Part shown: one piece after another, positions 7,201 through 15,856 of the stretch
Layout of the letters: every line of letters starts with the position of its first letter
Position numbering within the stretch: the first letter of the stretch is position 1
Assembly (NCBI GenBank): GCA_947302185.1
Contig: CAMYVI010000007.1
Span: forward strand, 1-24,345
DNA length: 24,345 nucleotides
From: an uncultured Lachnospiraceae bacterium
GTDB taxonomy: Bacteria > Bacillota_A > Clostridia > Lachnospirales > Lachnospiraceae
Direction: 5' to 3'
Translations under genes and position numbers: made by a program
The notes under the pieces: generated by a model
What the model was told of the DNA's origin: nothing
The model's input: only the letters and a program-made list of their open reading frames with translations
Databases searched by the model: none

Positions 7201-8407
7201 ATGAAATAATATAAGGATCATCGACGGTCCCGCTGCCGGGCCAGAAATCCGCCTTCGGGATCAGCTCAAATTCAGCCGTTGCATATGCTGTTGAGGTGGG
7301 CATTTCAAAAGTATAGGTATCATTGCCCTCGTCGTTCACAGTGACTTCAACGCCGTCCTCGTCCGTTACGATGACTGATTTTGTGCGGTAGCCCGTGTCG
7401 GGATCGCAGGTCAGAGTGACCGGCTGGAATTCCATCATCGACTCCCTGGTGCAGAAGATACTTCCGCCTGCGGTTTCGCTGTCCGTAACGATCGTCTGCC
7501 TCTCAGGAACCTTGATGCGCACATAATCGGCAACATTACCGTCCGCATCAAGGATACAGTTCTTATCACTGCTGACGGCGCCGCCCTCGGGCTTCATAAT
7601 ACACATTTCAGGATCGATCTTGATCGTGGCGTCCCCTGTACTTCCGATTGCACACTCGAAGGCAATTGCAGTAATATCACCGCCGTTAATATTAATCTTG
7701 CCTCCGTCAGGGGATTGGTATGCCGGTGCGACGCGGCTGGCGCCGATAGCGCACCCGCCATATACTAAGGCTACTCCTCCTTTTGCCACCACTACGCCGC
7801 CGTTGATGGTGATTGTATTACTTTTATTAAATCCTCCGCTGCCGATACCTGCAGCGGCTCCTTCGCCCTCTGCGTACACATAGCCGCCGTTGATAATTAT
7901 CTCTTTAACCTCATAAATATTCTGACTATTACCCTTTCCGGTGCCGATTCCCGCCCCATCTCGAGTAGATTTTGCGCTGATGTTGCCGCCGTTGATAATA
8001 ATCGTACCGGCGTCCTCGTAATTCTCGCTTCCGATGCCGGCACAATCCTGCGCGACCGCATTCAGGGTTCCCGCAGTATGCTTGTCGGTGCTCTGAGCCC
8101 AGATAACCAGCTTCTGGCCTTTGCGGACATTAATGCCCTTCGTGGCTTCCAGTACAGCGCCGTCACAAAGGATCAGGTTGACCTCGCCTTCAACTTCGAC
8201 ACGATTACCGAGAGTCACGTTTTCCGTAACTGCGTACCAGCCGTCTTCCCACTCCGTGTTGCCTGAAGTCACGGGCATACATTCCGCTTCCGCGTAAGAC
8301 GACGATCCGTCCGGACCGACATAGAAAACGGATACCGTCGGCTCATCCGCATATGCCATGATGGTGAACATAGCGAATACCGCAACAGTTAATAACAATA
8401 TGCACAT
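4229..8407 (-). CDS. Very large secreted surface protein with GLUG and InlB-type repeats
   Basis: A 1392-residue secreted protein. A hydrophobic signal segment (about 1-20, ending MAYADEP) is followed by Gly-rich parallel-beta repeats with the motif IINGG plus AGIGS/AGIGT (about 110-265), as in Clostridia surface proteins. Next come a divergent InlB B-repeat (about 305-382), a GLUG-like region (about 430-560, GGLVGANFG and GGFVGYS), a second InlB-type repeat (about 718-792), another beta-helix-like section (about 840-1050), and a C-terminal module (about 1083-1392) shared with the fragment at 9299-10129. There is no LPXTG or transmembrane anchor. It probably has an adhesive or carbohydrate-contact role. 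The first ATG lacks a nearby Shine-Dalgarno and a basic n-region; see 8429-8442. It is transcribed alone. Confidence 0.8.
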   Translation of the reverse strand: MCILLLTVAVFAMFTIMAYADEPTVSVFYVGPDGSSSYAEAECMPVTSGNTEWEDGWYAVTENVTLGNRVEVEGEVNLILCDGAVLEATKGINVRKGQKLVIWAQSTDKHTAGTLNAVAQDCAGIGSENYEDAGTIIINGGNISAKSTRDGAGIGTGKGNSQNIYEVKEIIINGGYVYAEGEGAAAGIGSGGFNKSNTITINGGVVVAKGGVALVYGGCAIGASRVAPAYQSPDGGKININGGDITAIAFECAIGSTGDATIKIDPEMCIMKPEGGAVSSDKNCILDADGNVADYVRIKVPERQTIVTDSETAGGSIFCTRESMMEFQPVTLTCDPDTGYRTKSVIVTDEDGVEVTVNDEGNDTYTFEMPTSTAYATAEFELIPKADFWPGSGTVDDPYIISSDSDWENLQQNPEYYPCAFMADSDFTAGVTVGDEEHPFSGVFDGNGNTMTLGSGLCPAPFGCTAGNHAEIRNLRITGTVHTDEQFAAGIVSQNAENGRLTIENCLSSVTIDSTVDGDGTHGGLVGANFGKVVFITGCAFNGKLLGDRTYAWGGFVGYSRETVSVADSFFVPQQITASSEISATLARIRENFFLDDSNVCCTDYFGVQQGTRAYPITVDQRGSDIGVEFSGKERAYDVSGISVYDNDCIEFDGVYYGVPDRNVTFTIDLQGINRFNGLTYTVGDDAEEIDLMGTDAEGVYTIPMTDKEVVIHTDAMFDPFRITVEPCEHGTAAVDNETYEPGDYIRLNVTPDEGYELEGLTVTDSNHDSIGIDEDFGFTMPASDVTVTAKFMYAIPSQTVSYVDMDGNDASRTMKILTGNETRRISDDGNIETLVLGTGGQESWYAVLDDLTYGGGGKTVNLELTGRVNIVVADGKTLTVNDSIRKHMHPDDHLDEFYLYGQSGQDGAATVGSIDQMDFIAVCGGDLSIGNVDLLADEPGAYVDIYRGTLAADTIRSERIRVYGGVMTADTVNTNHAFNGGGTLNAGNLTASQTIEFLSGVTNISGRVESHVMELGCEDMSARITIGEYGFDDPYSTLKVYPGQTLTDGVRTYSGTLSHDGEGSDADQMAGRTLMRVREPGMLPAFKSQALVLSGKIGLIFYMDLRALSEDECNDSYMTFDIKQHNCTERADFDVKHMNSAKEYFGFTCYVNAIQMAEPITATFHYQQDDEWKTVEFICAVSDYFEGFDRAVSEGEITDETTIALVKSVADYGHYVQPFLAAERHWTIGSDYEEMDVFYETSYDIDAVKNAVSSQVVEVDNQSEGDIKSLTSALVLDSETAFKVSFKPGEGYTGKLKASVDGGKKVTYSLSSGGKYIIKIKNISAHKLSERHSIEASTVDGHTVTVTASPLSYVGLMMDYYSDNDEALRAGAAIYAYSKAADDYKAAHLNE

Positions 8408-8428
8408 TATTTTTCTGGGTTTTGACTT

Positions 8429-8442
8429 TGTTTTTTCCTCCT
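8429..8442 (-). promoter_or_regulatory. Orphan Shine-Dalgarno with no start codon at the right place
   Basis: AGGAGG (8437-8442, minus strand) is the best ribosome site upstream of the large surface protein but lies 29 nt before the first ATG. Five nt downstream of it, in frame, the codon is ACA (8429-8431), followed by AAG TCA AAA CCC AGA AAA ATA and then the ATG. That extension supplies the basic residues a signal peptide needs, so the true start was probably here and has been altered, or a non-standard start is used. Confidence 0.55.
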
Positions 8443-8748
8443 TCAGAATTCCCCGACAAGTTTTCTCTCAAAACATTAAAAACATGACGTACGGATTTAC
8501 AGATATCTTACTCAATTCTTCTATTATTTTTATACAATAAAACACCGTTTAATTCAAGTAATAACACTGAAGCATTCATCTTACGTAATAGATTCACCCG
8601 AGCATATCCAGGATTGAAAAGAGGTTGCTGATCCAGGGGATCGGCAGCCCAGGAGAAATGTAAGCATTTGGGATAATATCTGCCTGGTCCCTTCAACAGC
8701 CGCAGTATTCTGCGTCGCAAAAAGCATTGTACACGATGAACAGGGTAA
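8443..8748. other. Intergenic stretch without a gene
   Basis: I see no supportable gene. A hairpin with arms 8627-8634 and 8638-8648, followed on the minus strand by a C/T-rich tail, may terminate the oxidoreductase remnant. A small hairpin CGCAG-TATT-CTGCG lies at 8701-8714. The promoter of the surface protein presumably lies within 8450-8560 but has no clear consensus. Confidence 0.45.
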
Positions 8749-9300
8749 TCATTCGAAAGGATAAATGATCCCCCACTGTTTTCTCAGACTATCCATCTCC
8801 TCAAGGATATGAATGGTCTCTTCATGTGGTATGGACGGACATTCCAACGCACCGTTCTTCAGCGCCGTTGCGGTTTCCAACACCTCATATTCATATCCTG
8901 TCAGCTGGGTCGGGCAGGGTATTGTCATGATTGGCTGATAAGAGTTGTCATATGCCGTCATAGACTGGGGATTCGTTATGTTCTCTACGATTATGTAGCC
9001 TTTCGTGCAATAAATAATACCTCTCTGGTCGGAACGGGCTTCTGTGCCCGAATTCAGTACCGCCATACGGCTGCCGCCCCAGGTCAAAGTGATGGAATTC
9101 TGCTTATCTACACCGTATTCGTTGTTTAGACAGAAGCCCTGGACAGTGTCCGGTCTTCCGAAGAGCATCTCCGCGAATGTCAGCGTATAGATCCCCACGT
9201 CGAGCAGGGCACCGCCGGCCAGAGCCGGGTTGACCAGCCTCTTATTGTGGGATATTGGATGGGAAATGTTGGCTGTCAGCGTAAACGGTTCCCCAACGAT
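8749..9300 (-). pseudogene. C-terminal part of a Gfo/Idh/MocA oxidoreductase
   Basis: The frame reads SSGIVGEPFTLTANISHPIS, then LVNPALAGGALLDVGIYTL, and on to KQWGIIYPFE and a TGA. This is the C-terminal alpha/beta domain of NAD(P)-dependent sugar or inositol dehydrogenases, including the conserved GGALLDVG(I/V)Y active-site helix. The Rossmann-fold N-terminus (about 130-150 residues with the GxGxxA motif) is missing. Homology stops at about 9300, exactly where an opposite-strand gene fragment begins. An internal GTG at 9198 could give 149 residues but would not make a working enzyme. A 5'-truncated pseudogene. Confidence 0.82.
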
Positions 9301-10129
9301 TCCGGAAGAAGTGATGGCTGATGAGAACGCCTATGTGACGATTAGCAATGAAAGCACCGGGAAGGACGTTGCCCTGCCTGTCAAGGACGCACCGTTCAAC
9401 AAGGAAAAGGGCGGATATAAGTTCAGCATCCCGCTGGCTGCGAAGGAGGCAAGCGACATCATCACAGCGAAGGTATTTGGCGGCGAAGACAGTGCAATCA
9501 CTCTCATAGGCGAACGAAGCGGAAAAGATTACACCGGGACCGGCGTACAGTATACGCTGATGCGGTATTTTGACTGGTTGGAGATGAACGGAAGTGATGA
9601 TAACGAAAAGGCGGTTGGAGCTACGGCTAAAGATTACTGCGCTTCGGCACAGATATATTTCAAGTACAACGCAGACGGTCTCAATGTGAGCAGTGCCGTG
9701 GACGAGGTGACGGCTGATACGCTGAGCAGTTATATAGCAGTCCGCGACGGCGAGTTGCCGGAGGGTGTAAGCATCGACGGAATATCGGCGATGCTTGAGT
9801 CCGACAACACTCTCAGACTGTACTTCAACTTTAATAATGTCAATCCGGATGATCTCAGTTTCACGATTGACGGGAATAATGCTGTTCTCAAACAGCGTTC
9901 AGACGGCATGTACTATCTGGCGCTTGACGAAGGTGTCTATTCGAATCGTCTGCAGGATATGCACACTTATTCGGTGTCGGACGGTGCAGATACCTACACG
10001 ATCACTGCCTCGGTACTTACATTCGCGCGATCCTGCGTGATCAAGAAGAAAGGGACTGAGGCGGAGAAGAACATCGGCAAGGCGCTGTACCTCTATAATA
10101 GAGCAGCAGTTGCAGCGTTCGGAAAATGA
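9299..10129 (+). pseudogene. C-terminal part of a Lachnospiraceae-type surface protein
   Basis: The frame begins IPEEVMADENAYVTISNES with no native start and runs to a TGA at 10127-10129 (about 276 codons). Features are ITAKVFGG, GVQYTLMRYFDWL, the helix AVGATAKDYCASAQIYFKYN and the terminal LYLYNRAAVAAFGK. The module is equivalent to residues about 1092-1392 of the 4229-8407 protein, which has the same order (VKSVADYGHYVQPF, then a Y-rich end). The signal peptide and N-terminal domains are absent. A TTG at 9230 opens a longer frame, but the extra residues are antisense to the oxidoreductase remnant. It was probably once a secreted adhesin-like protein. Confidence 0.75.
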
Positions 10130-10171
10130 TCGCCGGAAAGTGCCCGGCAGATAATCGCTAAGAAATACAAA

Positions 10172-10212
10172 AACAGGGTTGCTCACACCGTTCTTTGGTG
10201 TGGCACCCTGTT
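10172..10212. terminator. Convergent terminator
   Basis: Arms 10172-10189 and 10197-10212 (ACAGGGT plus CACACC against GGTGTG plus ACCCTGT, with small bulges). On the minus strand the stem is followed by TTTTTGTATTT, a good tail for ending the protease transcript. On the plus strand the tail is weaker. It sits between convergent reading frames. Confidence 0.75.
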
Positions 10213-10290
10213 CTCTTCATTTTATGGCTGATTTACGCGGTATGCGCTTATGTTTTGACAGACAGGCAGAGCCTTCCTGTGAGGGGATTT

Positions 10291-13200
10291 TCAGGCTGTG
10301 CCGAGAGCATAGAACCCTACTCCCTCATATTTCCATCCTGCTTTCACAAGAGCATTTTTTTCTGAAATGGTTTTCGTGAAGAAGTGCTGCCCGTTATTCG
10401 GATTATATAATCGATAAACGGGAACCCTGCCGCTTACCGTACAGGAGTAGAAGGCGATTCCTTCCTGCTTCCATCCGGCACCGGTCATAGCCGTACGTTC
10501 GGCTTTGGATCCGGTATACATATGCAATCCGTTATTCGGATTATATGACCGATAAACCGGAGTTGCTGACGTTTTCGGCTCATACCAGGCGATTCCCTCA
10601 TATTTCCAGCCCCTTAGGGTCAGAGTGTTCTTTTCAAAAGCACTGGTAGTGAAAAGATGATCGCCGTTACCCTTTGCGTTATAGAGCCTGTAGACGGGAA
10701 CCCCGGCGATGACCTTTACGGTGCAGGAGGCTTTCTTTCCCCCGTCTTTCGTCGTGACGATAATTTTTACTGTGCCGGCTTTTACACCGGTGACCTTACC
10801 GTTCTGATCGACTTTTGCGATCTTCGCATTAGTGCTTTTCCATGTAACGGCCTTATTGTATGCTCCGGAAGGTGAGACCGTTGCTTTGAGCTGACTTGTG
10901 GCTCCCGCGTAGATTGAGAGATTTGTTTTGTTCAGCTTCACGCTCTTCACAGGAACAGTCGCAATCGACCATGTTATGTTCTTGACAGATGTTGTTCCGT
11001 CTTCCCACATATAGTAATCCGGATCTACGAGCGTCACCTGAGCTTTGTAGGTGCCCGGGTTTTTCTTCTTATTGTTTTTGATCGTGTAATACCCTTTCGA
11101 GCTTGCCGGAACGCCGGTCTGGACCTTTCCGTTGTATATGAGTCCCTCTTTAGCTTTCGGGATTTTCACTTTGATCGTATCCTGGATCGGAGTGTCCGGA
11201 TTTTTATCGACTACAGTGGCACGGGCTACGTATGTCGTGGGATTTCCGTCCTGTGAGTTGAGACCGAAACCGTAGAGAACGCCCTTGTAAACGACTGCAC
11301 GCGGTTTTGTCACAATCGTATGTGACAGCCGTTTTCCGAGATTATTCATCTGATTCGAATAGACCCACGTATCTCCGTCCGCAACCTGATAACCGGAGGG
11401 ATCGATAATGTATCCGGATGCGTCCCGGTTCAGCTGCGTACCGACAAGATAGACTTCTTTATCGGAAGCGCATATAGCGCCTTTGAGTTTTTCGGAATCC
11501 TTCATAAGCAGCGGCTTGATTTCTATTTCTTTATCCGGATTTCTTTTTATCTTATTGTCTGTTATCTCGTAGCAGGCTGTATCGTACGAATCGTCAAACC
11601 ATTTTTGATCTTTTTCATTATATGCTTTGCCTTCATACAGATAGAGCGTATTACCGCAAACTGCGGTTTCGACCATTGCAATATTGTATCCGAGGTCTGC
11701 AATTTCTGTAGATTTTCCTGTAGATATATCTATCTGACGAATCGAGTGGGATTTCGATAATTCGTAACCGCCTATGGAAAGGAGGGCGTTCTGAAAATTA
11801 ACAATCGTCGCTCCTAATACACCTGCGTCGTCGTAGTGGTACCACTTTTTCTTCGAAGGCGAGTAGTATACCAGATGATCAGTGCCTTCACCGTCGGAAC
11901 CGTTCAGGTAGACAGTTCCCTGAAATGCGGTCATGGAACAATCAGACAGACCGTCATATGGGACGTCAGCCGTAATTTTCCATTTTTTGTCCCTGATTGA
12001 GTAGCTGACTAATTTCTCCGCATAATCTCCTGACGGATATGATTTGCCGGCCGTGATGTATATCATATCATTCAGCCCGCATACATTGATAATGGATTCA
12101 TCCGGTCCGATCACATCGGCGGGGATATCCGGAAGAGTGGTCTCATAGAGCGGAACGGCCGTATCTTTTATATCGGATCCTGTCGGGACTGTGAGGCTGA
12201 ATGCGCCCCGTGCGGTAAGGCCGCCCGCATCCGTCAGTATCACTTTCTGGAGGCCGGAAGCCATTTGACCCGGGCATTTCACTACAATTTCGTTGTTGTT
12301 CCAGCTGACGATTTCAAGATCCGTTCCGGCGAGATTTACGGAGCACCGTTCTCCCCTGTTACCGAAAAAGTACCCACCCAATGTGATGGTGAGGTCATTA
12401 TTGTTCAGAGTTGCCGAGTTGATGACCGGCAGCATTGCATTTGAGTCGACTGAGTAGTCGAGTACTCCTCCTGACGTGCAGTAATTTGCCAGGGAATCTT
12501 TTTGGCGGACCAATCCCTTAAGGGCTGCTGCAAGAAGGTTTGCATTTTCCCTGTTTACTTCTTTTCCTTTGTAGAGAACTATAGCCATACCGGCTGCCAA
12601 TGGCGCCGCCATGGATGTTCCGCTCATAAAGCCATAGGCAGTCTGATTATTCGTATAGGATGGGGAGCCGACACAGACATTGTCGATGTAAACATATTCT
12701 CCGGCTTTCAGTGCGGAACCGTCTTTTTTTGCCAGATCGATATAAACCGGAAGAAGGGTTTCTTCGATTATTTCCGGGGTCCTGCCTTTTTTATCAAGGT
12801 CTATTACCGACCTGTGCACCCAATCGCAGTGGTCGTCACCGGTTTCACTTGTTACGTCATCAATTTTAGCATCTTTTTTTATAGTTCGTACCCTTAGACT
12901 GGTATTCGTGTTGCTGTCAGGAGTGAAAAAATCTGCGGAAACATAGGAAACAGGTGCATTTTTACCTACGGGGATAAGTAAACAGAAAGTCATCTCCTTG
13001 CCGGCAGGCACGTCTTTCAGCAGCATGAACCGCAGAGCGGGCGTGATTCCGCAGGAGGACATATCTATTATCTGCGTAACCTTAAAGTAGTCGAAATAGT
13101 CGTCTTTCATCCAGTCAAGCGTTACTCTGCCTATCATTTCCGAAGAAAGATTTTTCCATGATGGATCCGCATAAAGAGGGGCATCATCCAGTTCAGTGAA

Positions 13201-14904
13201 ATAATCTCTCGGCGCGTCGTCTGAGCCTGCTGTCGGTACTGTAGACAGGATGTTTGCACCGGGAGCGAAGATATGTGTCTCATTCTGGCTGAAGTTTGAA
13301 AATGAGGCTCTGTCTCCGTTCTCGGCAGATGCATTGACGATCACCACGTTCGGGAGATCCCACAGGCAATTTGGCTTTTGGGAGGACGGATTCGTATAAG
13401 CAGAGTCATTTCCGCTTGAAAATGCGCAGATAATACCAAGTTTTCCGAGTTCTTCGATCATAGTGCGCAAAGCGTAGTTGGTTGCATCGATACCGTAAGA
13501 ATTACTTGTAACTCTTATATCAATTCCGTTTTCTTTTGCTTTTTTGACAAATTCCAGTGCCGCAAGAATATCAGCGTATGTTCCGTAGCCTTTATCATCA
13601 AGTGCCCGAATAGCCATGAGTCCGGCACCGGATGCAACGCCGCTTACGCCTTCATTGTTCCATGAAGCGGCTATAATACCGGCACAGTGTGTTCCGTGCC
13701 CGTCTACATCCATTGTATCTGTTTTTTTACGCACATTGCCCTGGACACTGATGCCGTACTTGCCGCATCCGAGCTTTTTCTGCAGAGAATCCGGGATGAT
13801 ATACATACTGTCTTTCAGGTCAGGATGCGTGTGATCGATACCGGTGTCGATAACGGTGATGACTCCCTCGGAGTTCGTTGCACCGGCGATATTCCACCCG
13901 GGAGAATTTACGCTGTAGACATCCTTGTTTTCAAGAATCGTCTCAGTATAGCGATTGGATCCGTCAGCCATGCCCCACTGGTATGGCGTCAGATCTCCGG
14001 ATGCGCCGACAAAAGCCTCATCTGTTGCATTCTCAGGTATGAGATCATCGATGTTCGGACCGGAGGTATTATCGGGAAGATCGGATGAATCTGATATTTC
14101 CGCCTCTTCAGATTCGTCTGTCGGATGTTCATCCTCCCGGGTTTCTGAAGAAGACTCATTATCGGGCGCAACAATACCGGGGGTATCACTGTCTGATACA
14201 TTATTATCGGGAACAGCAGGGTCATCATGATCAGATAATTCATCGTTCGGATTTTCTGTATCGGAAGTACCGTTATCAGGTGCATTGTTCAGAGGCATTT
14301 CATCATCAGGCCCGGCCGGACTTTCCGTATCGGAAGTGATGACGGCATTTTCGTAAGAAGCAATATCAGTGCCTTCGGGCTCGACAGAATCAACGCTCAG
14401 CCGATAATCGGGCTCAGCGCTGAGGACTCTCGGATCTGCCAAAAGTTCCCGGAGAATTTCTTCGGTCGAACGGTCCGGATCCTCGACTACCAGCACGGCA
14501 ATTCGATTGTCATCAGTATCGTCAGACGATGCACCGACAAGTTCTTCTTCGGAGATTGTCAGAGTTTCTCCGGTAACATTCACATAGCTTTCCGCGCTGG
14601 CTTCGGCAATCTGCCTGGCACCGGCTATGAGGCTTCCGGCACCGACAAGCTCTTCGCCGGAAGCAGGGCTTTCTGTATCGTAGAGGACTATGGCGCGCCC
14701 TTTTTCATAGTCTCCGCGCGCAAGGAGTTCTGCGATTTCTCCGTCTATATCACGAGTCTGTGAGATAGTTGTTGAAGCATCTGCTGTATCCGTGCCGTCA
14801 CTGTCACCATAGATTGTGACCGGAAGTGCTCCGACGTTTCCGATTGATATACAGACGGTCAAAAATGCGGCTGTAAGCTTTTTGATGAGTGCCTTGTTTC
14901 GCAT
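10291..14904 (-). CDS. Secreted subtilisin-like serine protease, multi-domain
   Basis: A 1537-residue S8 peptidase. Signal peptide (about 1-33); I9-like propeptide (about 65-172); a 115-residue Asp/Glu/Asn/Ser/Pro linker (about 185-300); and a catalytic domain with D353 (VIDTGIDHTHPDL), H403 (DGHGTHCAG), oxyanion N499 (SSGND) and S764 (GTSMAAP). About 200 residues (about 557-755) are inserted before the catalytic Ser and look beta-sandwich-like. Then IPT/TIG (about 824-906), kelch-like propeller (about 925-1230), MBG-like (about 1243-1315), Big_2 (about 1317-1398) and three DUF5648 repeats (1402-1537; PVYRLYN, GWKYEG). There is no LPXTG, so the C-terminal repeats may hold it to the wall. AGGAGG at 14911-14916 is well placed before the ATG. 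The active-site triad is complete, so activity is expected; the substrate is unknown. Confidence 0.93.
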   Translation of the reverse strand: MRNKALIKKLTAAFLTVCISIGNVGALPVTIYGDSDGTDTADASTTISQTRDIDGEIAELLARGDYEKGRAIVLYDTESPASGEELVGAGSLIAGARQIAEASAESYVNVTGETLTISEEELVGASSDDTDDNRIAVLVVEDPDRSTEEILRELLADPRVLSAEPDYRLSVDSVEPEGTDIASYENAVITSDTESPAGPDDEMPLNNAPDNGTSDTENPNDELSDHDDPAVPDNNVSDSDTPGIVAPDNESSSETREDEHPTDESEEAEISDSSDLPDNTSGPNIDDLIPENATDEAFVGASGDLTPYQWGMADGSNRYTETILENKDVYSVNSPGWNIAGATNSEGVITVIDTGIDHTHPDLKDSMYIIPDSLQKKLGCGKYGISVQGNVRKKTDTMDVDGHGTHCAGIIAASWNNEGVSGVASGAGLMAIRALDDKGYGTYADILAALEFVKKAKENGIDIRVTSNSYGIDATNYALRTMIEELGKLGIICAFSSGNDSAYTNPSSQKPNCLWDLPNVVIVNASAENGDRASFSNFSQNETHIFAPGANILSTVPTAGSDDAPRDYFTELDDAPLYADPSWKNLSSEMIGRVTLDWMKDDYFDYFKVTQIIDMSSCGITPALRFMLLKDVPAGKEMTFCLLIPVGKNAPVSYVSADFFTPDSNTNTSLRVRTIKKDAKIDDVTSETGDDHCDWVHRSVIDLDKKGRTPEIIEETLLPVYIDLAKKDGSALKAGEYVYIDNVCVGSPSYTNNQTAYGFMSGTSMAAPLAAGMAIVLYKGKEVNRENANLLAAALKGLVRQKDSLANYCTSGGVLDYSVDSNAMLPVINSATLNNNDLTITLGGYFFGNRGERCSVNLAGTDLEIVSWNNNEIVVKCPGQMASGLQKVILTDAGGLTARGAFSLTVPTGSDIKDTAVPLYETTLPDIPADVIGPDESIINVCGLNDMIYITAGKSYPSGDYAEKLVSYSIRDKKWKITADVPYDGLSDCSMTAFQGTVYLNGSDGEGTDHLVYYSPSKKKWYHYDDAGVLGATIVNFQNALLSIGGYELSKSHSIRQIDISTGKSTEIADLGYNIAMVETAVCGNTLYLYEGKAYNEKDQKWFDDSYDTACYEITDNKIKRNPDKEIEIKPLLMKDSEKLKGAICASDKEVYLVGTQLNRDASGYIIDPSGYQVADGDTWVYSNQMNNLGKRLSHTIVTKPRAVVYKGVLYGFGLNSQDGNPTTYVARATVVDKNPDTPIQDTIKVKIPKAKEGLIYNGKVQTGVPASSKGYYTIKNNKKKNPGTYKAQVTLVDPDYYMWEDGTTSVKNITWSIATVPVKSVKLNKTNLSIYAGATSQLKATVSPSGAYNKAVTWKSTNAKIAKVDQNGKVTGVKAGTVKIIVTTKDGGKKASCTVKVIAGVPVYRLYNAKGNGDHLFTTSAFEKNTLTLRGWKYEGIAWYEPKTSATPVYRSYNPNNGLHMYTGSKAERTAMTGAGWKQEGIAFYSCTVSGRVPVYRLYNPNNGQHFFTKTISEKNALVKAGWKYEGVGFYALGTA

Positions 14905-15088
14905 GGCGTCCCTCCTTGTAAGTTTGTTGTATTTCAGCCAATTGCGGAATCATATATTTCTTATAGGAAGTTCCGGAAGAAACTACCGATAAAAACCCGA
15001 TTTATCGGCCGTATTTTGCTTATCGGGTTCGCGAAGCGGTTCCGATATGATTCTTTATTATTATATCTTATCGGATAATGAATTTGCA
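14905..15088. other. Intergenic: protease leader and upstream terminator
   Basis: Holds the protease ribosome site (14911-14916) and, further upstream, the terminator of the decayed phosphodiesterase. TATAAG and TATATG near 14955-14965 (minus strand) are possible -10 boxes, but no clear -35 goes with them. Confidence 0.4.
14986..15028 (-). terminator. Intrinsic terminator after the phosphodiesterase remnant
   Basis: A 7-bp stem ACCCGAT (14995-15001) / ATCGGGT (15022-15028) with a 20-nt loop. On the minus strand it ends in GGGTTTTTATCGG. Confidence 0.6.
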
Positions 15089-15856
15089 TTATTTTTTGCG
15101 ACGGTACACTATGTTTCCTGTTTCCGAAAAGAGCTTGAGAAGGATATCGTCCGTAATGACCATATCCGCTTCGGAATCGAGGAAACGTCTCATGTGACGT
15201 TCCGTGTTTACGGTCCAGACGCCGGCTTTTTTCCCGCATCGTGTATTTTCCGGATCGTGGAGTCGACGGACATTTCCTCTTCCATAATAATCATATCACA
15301 GTTGAGTTTTGTTACATCCCCCACAGAACCGAATATCAGGACGCCTGTCTCCATTTCCGGATATGTGTGTTCCGCATAATTGATCACGTCATAATTGAGC
15401 GAGATAAGAACAACATCATCCGCCATGTCGCGCTCTTTCACCGCTTTGATGACGTCATCGGCCATGTCGTAATCTGCACTCTCTCCCTTAAGTTCCAGAA
15501 AGAGTTTCACTTTCCCTTTTCCGTGATCCAGCATTTCTTCCAATGTCGGAACGGAGAGCAGTTCGCCGTTCCCCGCCGTGTCGCGGATCTTAAGCTTCTT
15601 GACATCTTCGAGCATCATTTCCGACGGCTTGCGCGGATCTCCGGTAAGTCTGGCGAAATCCGTGTCGTGGTTTATGATGTAATGCCGGTCCCGTGTGCGC
15701 TGCACATCCGTTTCACTCCCATAGCAGCCGTGGTATGAATCGACTCGGATGCCGGTTCTTGACCTGAATGCTTTCGGATATGAGTATGCGGGCACCTGTA
15801 CGATCGGTGGATCTTTTAGAAGAGATTGTCGCTCGGGAAGGACCGAAAATAATAAG
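15089..15856 (-). pseudogene. Decayed glycerophosphodiester phosphodiesterase
   Basis: The GDPD family hydrolyses glycerophosphodiesters. The recognisable part starts at CYGSETDVQRTRDRHYIINH (about 15730) and continues through TLEEML, VKLFLELKGE, DDVVLISLNYDVINYAE and MIIMEEEMSVDSTIRKIHDA. At 15227-15232 a run of six A's (minus strand) puts the frame off by one. One more A would restore the expected continuation GVWTVNTERHMRRFLDSEAD to a stop at 15089. Upstream, the catalytic HRG/PEN segment is not readable in any frame, and a 97-bp palindromic element (15857-15953) sits where the start should be. Two lesions make a true pseudogene likely; the A-run alone could be a sequencing error. Confidence 0.78.

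Noticed and set aside
9230..9298. Extra N-terminal residues of the plus-strand surface-protein frame from TTG 9230
   Set aside because: These bases encode conserved oxidoreductase residues on the other strand (SHPISHNKRLVNPALAGG), so the plus-strand reading is accidental.
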